The translations under genes and the position numbers were made by a program. A DNA stretch of 64,000 nucleotides from contig OZ004583.1 in the NCBI GenBank assembly GCA_963924555.1, forward strand, positions 4,249,501-4,313,500, read 5' to 3'. Within the stretch, counting starts at the first letter, position 1; each line of letters begins with the position of its first letter. This DNA comes from Crambe crambe (Eukaryota > Porifera > Demospongiae > Poecilosclerida > Crambeidae). The notes beneath the pieces are model-generated. The model was not told the DNA's origin and ran no database searches. It was given only the letters and a program-made list of their open reading frames with translations. Positions 57,064 through 64,000 of the stretch are shown here, in pieces.

Positions 57064-57172
57064 GACAGTGACAAACACTCATGTACTTCATATTATCACA
57101 GTGCAAGTCATAAGAATAATTAATGATAATAGCGAATTATACCACGTTATGATAATAGAGATAAAGATAAAG
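57064..57172. other. Convergent 3' intergenic gap between KLHL18 and IFT122
   Basis: Only about 110 bp separate the two stop codons, so the 3' untranslated regions or polyadenylation signals of the two genes probably overlap. No clear AATAAA is visible on either strand in the gap; AT-rich variants (AATTAATGATAA) are present. Confidence 0.6.
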
Positions 57173-60100
57173 CTATAGAGATTGAGCTGTCTTTCTACAG
57201 AAAGGGCAGTGTCCTTTGGATAAGACTTGAAGTTCATAATCATCAGAATGAAACATCTGCAAATGTCAAGGAAAAATTTCTTCACTAAAATTAATTTTCG
57301 CAAGCTATGTAATTACCTTATTGCAATTTGGGCACACAGTAATGCTGATTTCAGGCATGAGAGATTTGAAGTATTGGTTGCCTATCGGTGGTCCCCATTT
57401 CTTCACTATGACCTCCATCCTATGAAGAGATTCTAACACTTTCTGTCCACATACAATAGGAACGAACTCCTCTAAACCCTAGGTATAATCATTAGCTAAT
57501 TCATTAATTTTTATAGCAGAGTAAATATTCACTTCATATGTATTTGCACTGAAAGGATCAGGTATATTCTCAACTTCTGTAGATGACTTGTCATCAAATC
57601 GAAGAGTTTGTGTGTCTAAGATAAATCCAATTAAGGGCTATCAATCTTTAGCTCCAAAAAAACAGTTCTCATAATTGTAACAAGGATACTTTCTTCATGA
57701 ATTTCTTTCCATTGAGTAGATTGCTGCTGCTGCTTTAATGGTGGCTCCTTTTTGATCAAAGTCAATGCCTCCTCATCACTAAAGTATAAAGTAAGCCTGA
57801 TTGTAGTATTTAGCACTAGACTTTTACTGTAGAGCTACTGACAAAAAGTGACTTATAGCTATTCCTGCTGTAATATCTTGTACCTTATTCCATCCTCCAG
57901 TATGAACTCCACAACAGGTAGTGCTTCTGCAGAGAAATAGGATGGGTATCAATCTAGGAATCTTTGTAAGCATAATATCTTGTTTGTTGTACTGAGACAC
58001 AGAAAACTCAGATTGCTAAATCCTTGAGTTGTAAGCATAGTTTACCGAATGACACAAATGACAACTCAAAAGGTTGCCTGCAATTGATGCACATGTTGCC
58101 AGCAGTGTTGACAAGAGGGTTGATGGTGGAACATCTGTAGCACATAGGAAGCAAATCCTGTACATTAAAGAATAGAATGAAACAAACTTTAAAAAAGAGT
58201 AGAGATAATCACCTCCTTATCCTGGAAAGGTTTTGAGCGGATTGAGAGGCTTCCAAGTTCAACTGCTTCTTGTAGTGTGGAAGGAATACAGAAAGACTAC
58301 ACACAAAATGCCTGTAAAGAACTAATAATTCTGATATTAGGAGATTACTCACATTCAGTTTATCATATGCAAAACGAGCAAGTTTAAAAGCTCCCAGTTG
58401 CTTGCTTTGTTTGGCTAGAGTGAAAAGAGTGGCTCTGATACATGGATCATTAAGGAAAAAAAGTTAGGTGAATTAATGCTTGACCTAGCTATAACTTAAA
58501 AGCAGATACACTCTGGAAATGCCCCTGGGGCAATTCTTCAATGTCCTCAATGTAAGATAGCGTGACATGTTAAGAAGAGCCTCTGGCAAATATGAAGTGA
58601 ATGGCTGTTCCATGAAAGTGTGGATTCCATAAAAGACATAATAAATGTCAGCAAGATCAAGACTACTATAAAATTTTTGAATATATTTGTCAATTCCAAG
58701 TGTGCTGCCTTCAGGATCTGTAGACAAAATAAGACGTAATTTTGAATGTTATTTCTTAGCATCACTCAAACAATATACCTTTAGCAAATTTGCATGCGGT
58801 ATCCAAACATGCTTTTGCTAGCAGCCAGTAATAGTAGCTAGCATCACTGAACCTGAAAAGATTGTAAACTCTGACACAGTTGAGAAAAAGAAAATGAGGA
58901 GAAGAACAACAAATAAACAACAGCAAAACAAAAAATGACAACTGGAAAGTGCCCACATGAACTGATTGTAAACCAGCAGCAAGTTCTGATTCAAGGCTGC
59001 AGAGGAGCAACTGATTGATACACATCAACTTACATACCTCCTCTCTTTGATAGCATTGAGAGCTAATTCCTCCAGGATATGCAATGCTTCATTTTCTTCG
59101 CCAGCCTCATGCATTGCTGTGGGTGAAGATATAATATTAAAGTCCACAGACTGCAATGTTATACTGTATTTGGTTGATCATCATGGTTTTAAATGATATA
59201 TATATTCTAAATAAAAAAGAAAAGTAGGGTGCGGTTCAAAAAAGTTCAGCAACAAGAGAGTGAATTTCAGCCAAGTAACCCCTTACCCATCACCAATTAA
59301 TATACAAGGTAACTATCCCAAATTCACTCCCATAACAGGCCAAGATGGATGAGTGTTGTAGAGGGCAGATTTAGAGGCTACTAAGTCTAAGAACAATGTC
59401 TAATCAAGTGAATATGGAACTCACCTTCATGGGCTTCGTCAAATCTGTCATTTTCCATGAGCCAGCGTGCATAGGAAATGTAAATTTCATTCTTTAAATT
59501 AAAAGAAAGAGAAAGAGGAAGAGATGTCACATAAAGAATTAAGTTTAATCTGGGCCATTAATTCACTATAATCACAGGTATGCAGTACCATTGATAGCAC
59601 TAAATTAATTGGTAATCTGTCCATTTGGGGGGGGGGGGGGGTTGAATTTAGCTCATAATTATGGGAGAAACTGCCATCAATCATTAATAGTCTGTACCCA
59701 GGCCCATTAATTTTGCTAAAAATGGGCCTTAGCCGGTTCACCATTTTAAATATGCTTTACCCTTGTATAATAGCTAGCTACTTGTTGCGTATCAAATCTA
59801 GATCTTGCAGTCATGCATCTGTCATATATAATTTGACAAATTCAAAAACTACACAGATAGCAAGGATCACCTCACCTTGTATTGATTATGCTTCTTTGAA
59901 AACTCAAATGCCTATCCAGAAAAAGAATTAGTAAATTCTTGAGCTCATCTATAATCTACATGACCTACCATTTCCCATTGTTTGGATTCTATATAAAGAG
60001 AAGAACACGCCTGGGTATCTCCAATCTTTTCATAGACTTCTGCAGCAGCCAGAGGATGGGATAACAGCTTTAGAAAGTAAGCACAGCGATTCAGTAAATG

Positions 60101-63100
60101 AGTTTCAGTCTTAGGCATTTCATGAACCAAGTTTATAAGTCTATAAGTCAAAATCAGAAAGATAAATTTTGAATGTAGGTTATGATCAAACTATGTAGCT
60201 TCGATTGTACTCGCTAGTCTAATAATAGACATACCTGTCTACCCATCCATTCTGTCCCATGATTTCAATAGCCTTCATATACTCCCCAGCTGCCATGTAC
60301 ATCTCACTACATATACATGTAAGTCCATTGTTTAAAAACCATTATTATTATTATTATCCTATTCCATCATTCATGGATATTATGATTATGGGAAAGTTGG
60401 GGGCATATCTTTTATAATTATGTGAGTGAATTGCATGATTCATAACTATATTTTTGTCTACTGCTGCTTTGCTCCATTCTGCTCTGTCCATGTATATATA
60501 GTTACATGATCTTGAAAATGGCTAGATTACTCATTAATAAGCTCTGACCATGCAGCATGTGGATCATTGGTGTTCATTGCCCAGTCAGCCTGCTTTGATA
60601 TTAATCCTTTCGCATCTTGATTGGTGGAAGTCATGAACTTCTTAGCTTGTTCAAACTCACGCAAGTCAGTAAACATTTCCAAAGCCTACATAATGAAATG
60701 ATGGTCATGCAATTATTGGCTTCCTTAATTACTAAAGGAGACCATGTATAGTGAAGGGTGGGGGAGTGAGTGAATCATTTTTGACTATGAAATGGAGACA
60801 CCTAGCTTTCTTCAGTAAAGGGTCTAACCTGTAGTCAGTGGATCTAAGTATTGTACATATATCTACACCTTATCTCCAGCTCCAGCTCTCCTGTAAAGTT
60901 CAGCTGCTTCTTGAAATTTACCCTTTAAATGATAAATTAATATGAAAAACAGAGCAACCATATTTATAATAATAATTATACCTGATAGGCATAAATATCA
61001 GCAAGAAATATCTGAGTGTTAGATTCTCCTCTTCGTTTCCTCTCCTATAGTTCTTTTGTTATGCACCTTAATATGCAATGATATGAATCAATACCTCTAT
61101 AGAGTGGATAAGTTCTAAGAACCTCATTTCTCTGATACGAATAAAGGCCTACAAAAACAACAACAACAACAACAACAACAATAAAAGAATAGCTAATACT
61201 AACAATAACCATTAATGAAGATGTAGTAGACATCCACATAGGGAGTGCATTAGAGCACTACTGATATATAAATCCAATCAAAGGCTTATGCTAACCTTTT
61301 TTGCAGTATCCAAATCCATTCCCTGTGAAATTGAAGTACAAGGATTTGATTATTAAAGGAAGTAAAACGAGTTTATCTTTAAAAAGACGATGCCTCGGCA
61401 AGTAGTAGACTTGGCTATACAGTCAAACCTCGGTTATCTGGACACCTTTGTCCAAACTTTTGACTGGCAGATAAGTGAATTGAGTTTATTATTTTTTTAA
61501 CGTCATAATGCTGTGTTGTATAGTTTAATATTATGTGCCTACTGCCTCTGCTCTTGTTGTCTGTTTTTCACTTACCTACTTGTGACTTTGTAGCTTCTGT
61601 TCTTGCTTTTAAGGTTTTCTGTAGGTTCTTGCCTTTTCAGACAACCAAGCTCTGCTCTTGCTGTTCATGGTTTTCACGTTGGTTTTATACTTTCTTAACT
61701 TCCTGCTCTTGCTGCTTAGTTACTTCTCACTGCTAGCTAACTGGCTGAATTGTAAGGTCAAGGTCCTGCGATGCATCATAGTTGCCTCCAGCACTGCACC
61801 TCGGCACTGCGCCGAGGCAAAAATAATGTTAATAAGCAGGAGCATAGAACAGAGCCATGTGGGGCACTACGTATATCTTATAGTGACCTCATGAAGAGAA
61901 CTAAGCTTGGTAGCCCTTGCTCTCAGGGCATAGGGGTACTATGCTTAGTATTTCAGGTTTTAAATACTGTAGATCTTACAGTCTCAGTGTCTAACCACAC
62001 AATGCCTTAACTATGTTACCTCCAGAGCTTCCATGGCCAATATTCTCCAATCACCTTCTGTCACCCCCAAACATGCTATCTTGTATGCCTCTCTACAAAG
62101 TGAATTAGATACTAAAGTTGATTTATAATCCACACAGGGGTTGCCTCTATAATGGCAGGGATTAATAGTAATGTGACTACTATAACATACTTGTAATTTT
62201 TTCGTTCAAGGAACTGGATCATTGAGACAGACTGCATAAACACCAATAAAGATGGTATAGCTAGTGGTCATGAATTTTTAATTCTTTCCTACCTGGGGAA
62301 CATCCACACGAGTCATGGAAAAAAAATTCAGACAAAATATTTGAGTGCCACTGAAACCAACAACGAAGCCCTAGATAAGTAATAAAATAAAAATTAATAA
62401 ATAATTGTGTACTATACTGGAAAATTTGATATAGGTTTAAAATACATGGCTCAGATAGTACTCTGTGCATACCTGTTGTTTCAGTTGATGGACTGGGAAA
62501 TTGCTGGCCTTTATACTGAGATAACCACTGCCACTAAAGCATAACATATCCTGCACACACAGCAAGAGAATTTATATTACTGCATGCACTAATTACACAA
62601 GTAAGGGAAAAAGGATTTCGTGAAATGAAAAAAGATGTAGGGATGACCACTGCTCAAAAAAGAAGAAGGATGGAAATGGGATCAATCTTTGTTCTGTATA
62701 TCCAGCCAATAATCCCTACATATACGTATATTACTACACTATAATCTGAAGCTACCCGACGTATACGTAGGGATTGTTGGCTGGATATACAGAACAAAGA
62801 TTTCCATCCTTCTTGTTTCCTTACTTTTTTGAGCAGTGGTCATCCCTACATCTTTTTTCATTTCACGAAATGCTTTTTCCCTTACCTCTCTTTTATGGTT
62901 TTAGCTATGTATAGAGTTCATTCTTCTATGTGTATGCAGGGACAGATGAAAGAAGAATAGTTCTCCAATAGCATACCAGCCCAATCATTATCAATGAGTC
63001 AAGGTGTTGTTATTGTTGAGCTATACTTGGAGGTCGAAGATGCTGAAATAGAGTCTACCAGTAGATGGATTGGTGAATCTAAATCCCCGAGTTGATTCAG

Positions 63101-63755
63101 TAGTCTATCACCGGTACCATTATCTAGAGCTAGCTAGCAGCTAGAGACAGCTGAGTAATATTATAATTTCAAATAATTGGATATCAAATACATGCGCATA
63201 CATATTATAGAAAAGATGGCTTCCACTAATTGAATTAGTCAAGTGCTGTGCTCCGTAGTGTCTCCTTTTTCATCGACTCTTTCGAGGATCAACGAGTAGA
63301 AAAGATCGTAGTTCGTAGAATTTGGAGTGGATTTATCCAGAAATCATAGCTGTAGCTTGAGTGATTCGAGAGATATGGTTGTCTAAGAAGAAGAATAAGA
63401 AGAATAATAATAGAGAAGAAGAAGAATCCAGCGATTTACCTGCTTGCCATATTTCTGAAATGGTACGCTCCCTGGTCCTGAAACTTGGTCTGCACATTGT
63501 CTAGTAGGCTGGATAATCATTCACAGTAGCTTTTGTTAGGTCTAAGTGGGGGAACTAGAATTTCACTTTCGTATTAGTCTATAGGCGGTGCGCGCGGCCG
63601 TCCGAGTCATCCCTACATACAATAAGTCAATTACCTCATATTGATTATTCCACGATACACTGGTAGCATTGGGTTCTTGGTAAAGGAGCTGCTTAGTTGT
63701 GAGATCATACACCATCAAAATACTGTTTTCATCCACTACTGCAAGCTTGGATCGG
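57173..63755 (-). CDS. IFT122: Intraflagellar transport protein 122 (IFT-A), C-terminal part; 5' end outside window
   Basis: Component of IFT complex A, which carries cargo back along the cilium and admits membrane receptors. The first exon in the window is 63635-63755 ([35 protein letters not shown]), the end of the WD40 region. Then 62473-62550 ([20 protein letters not shown]), 62293-62370 ([20 protein letters not shown]), 62191-62231, about 62022-62100 ([20 protein letters not shown]). A TPR-like helical series follows through small exons (near 61310, 61140, 61000, 60900, 60660, 60270, 60060, 59890, 59460, 59080, 58840, 58600, 58400, 58260). C-terminal zinc-ribbon-like pairs: [20 protein letters not shown] plus CRQPF (58050-58130) and [19 protein letters not shown] (57190-57340). 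Stop TAG at 57173. Some 18-20 short exons, introns mostly 50-150 bp. Reading frame appears intact in the exons checked. Confidence 0.9.
59625..59642. repeat. G homopolymer in an IFT122 intron
   Basis: A run of G, about 14 long, in the intron near 59630. Length is likely unreliable in the assembly. Confidence 0.7.
61150..61185. repeat. (CAA)n microsatellite in an IFT122 intron
   Basis: About ten CAA/ACA units between the [18 protein letters not shown]-type exon region and the next upstream exon. It is non-coding. Confidence 0.85.
61380..62000. mobile_element. Transposon-derived insertions in an IFT122 intron
   Basis: The intron between the GMDLDTAKK exon (61310) and the exon at 62022 is about 700 bp, far larger than its neighbours. 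It contains a TA-flanked CAGTCAAACCTCGGTTATCT at 61420, which is a typical pogo/Tigger-type terminus. It also holds a GATGCCTCGGCA..TGCGCCGAGGCA pair (61389 and 61812). No matching right pogo end or coding sequence was found. Confidence 0.5.
62601..62885. mobile_element. 285 bp foldback MITE in an IFT122 intron
   Basis: The left arm starts GTAAGGGAAAAAGGATTTCG and the right arm ends CGAAATGCTTTTTCCCTTAC. The arms (about 120-130 bp) pair almost throughout, including GGGATGACCACTGCTCAAAA and its inverse. The loop is centred near 62740 with ACATATACGTATATTAC. It lies in the 1.1 kb intron between the 62550 and 63635 exons. Confidence 0.85.
63383..63428. repeat. AGAAGAA-rich simple repeat
   Basis: AAGAAGAAGAATAAGAAG and related units in the large IFT122 intron (62551-63634). 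The rest of that intron shows no exon. Confidence 0.8.
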
Positions 63756-64000
63756 CTGCATAATAGAAAAATCATAGGCATGTTATGGATATGTTGTGAA
63801 AGTGAGTTTATTTAGAACATGGCTTGATTGATTCCTGCAATCTGATTGGTCAGTTAGAGGTAGACTAGTTCACTTATTTACTGGGAGGTGTCTACATATA
63901 TACTTACCTCCTCTCAGGGCATAGGTAAGTCTACATATATTCACTCCGTGCCTGATTAGAACTTAGCAACGCACTAACCGTTTCCAAGGAAGTAGCTGTA
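63756..64000. other. IFT122 intron, no exon seen to window edge
   Basis: Upstream of the 63755 acceptor I find no sequence matching the expected WD40 exons; they should lie beyond 64000. Confidence 0.6.

Overview
The window is eukaryotic and most likely from a marine invertebrate with small introns. A haplosclerid demosponge such as Amphimedon is my best guess. That is an inference from very short GT..AG introns, AT-rich sequence, metazoan genes (a KLHL18-type BTB-Kelch protein and the ciliary protein IFT122) and animal-type transposons. No database search was possible.

Layout. 1-21.4 kb holds two damaged copies of a mitochondrial-type leucyl-tRNA synthetase (LARS2) gene, both on the minus strand. 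They sit in a direct segmental duplication (about 1.2-7.3 kb and 15.0-21.4 kb). Each copy carries its own lesions and they share one frameshift, so neither looks functional. Each is followed by the same family of 1.5 kb non-autonomous elements with long inverted ends (CACAGTTTATTTTGTCGC). 7.3-12.8 kb is a gene-free repeat mosaic. The same mosaic occurs inverted at 31.2-36.6 kb, and a rearranged part of it at 37.5-39.9 kb.

21.7-31.8 kb holds smaller inverted-repeat elements, including a 425 bp near-perfect hairpin, and a decayed autonomous DNA transposon (24.49-30.76 kb) of CACTA/EnSpm type. It has two divergent genes: a SAM-domain gene on minus and a C2H2 zinc-finger transposase-like gene on plus. 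40-53 kb is a graveyard of other transposons: an Arg-rich repeat protein fragment, a pogo-like element, a P-element/THAP9-like transposase remnant and a minus-strand transposase-like gene joined to a TREX-like DEDDh exonuclease.

54.5-63.8 kb is the conserved host region. An apparently intact seven-exon KLHL18 ortholog (+) faces IFT122 (-), with stop codons about 110 bp apart. IFT122 runs off the right edge; its N-terminal WD40 half lies outside the window. Its introns contain further small inverted-repeat insertions.

Taken together, there are two host genes that look functional (substrate adaptor for a CUL3 ubiquitin ligase; intraflagellar transport complex A), one host gene duplicated and lost, and at least six classes of mobile element in various stages of decay. 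I found no CRISPR, rRNA, intact tRNA, or viral or retroviral coding sequence.
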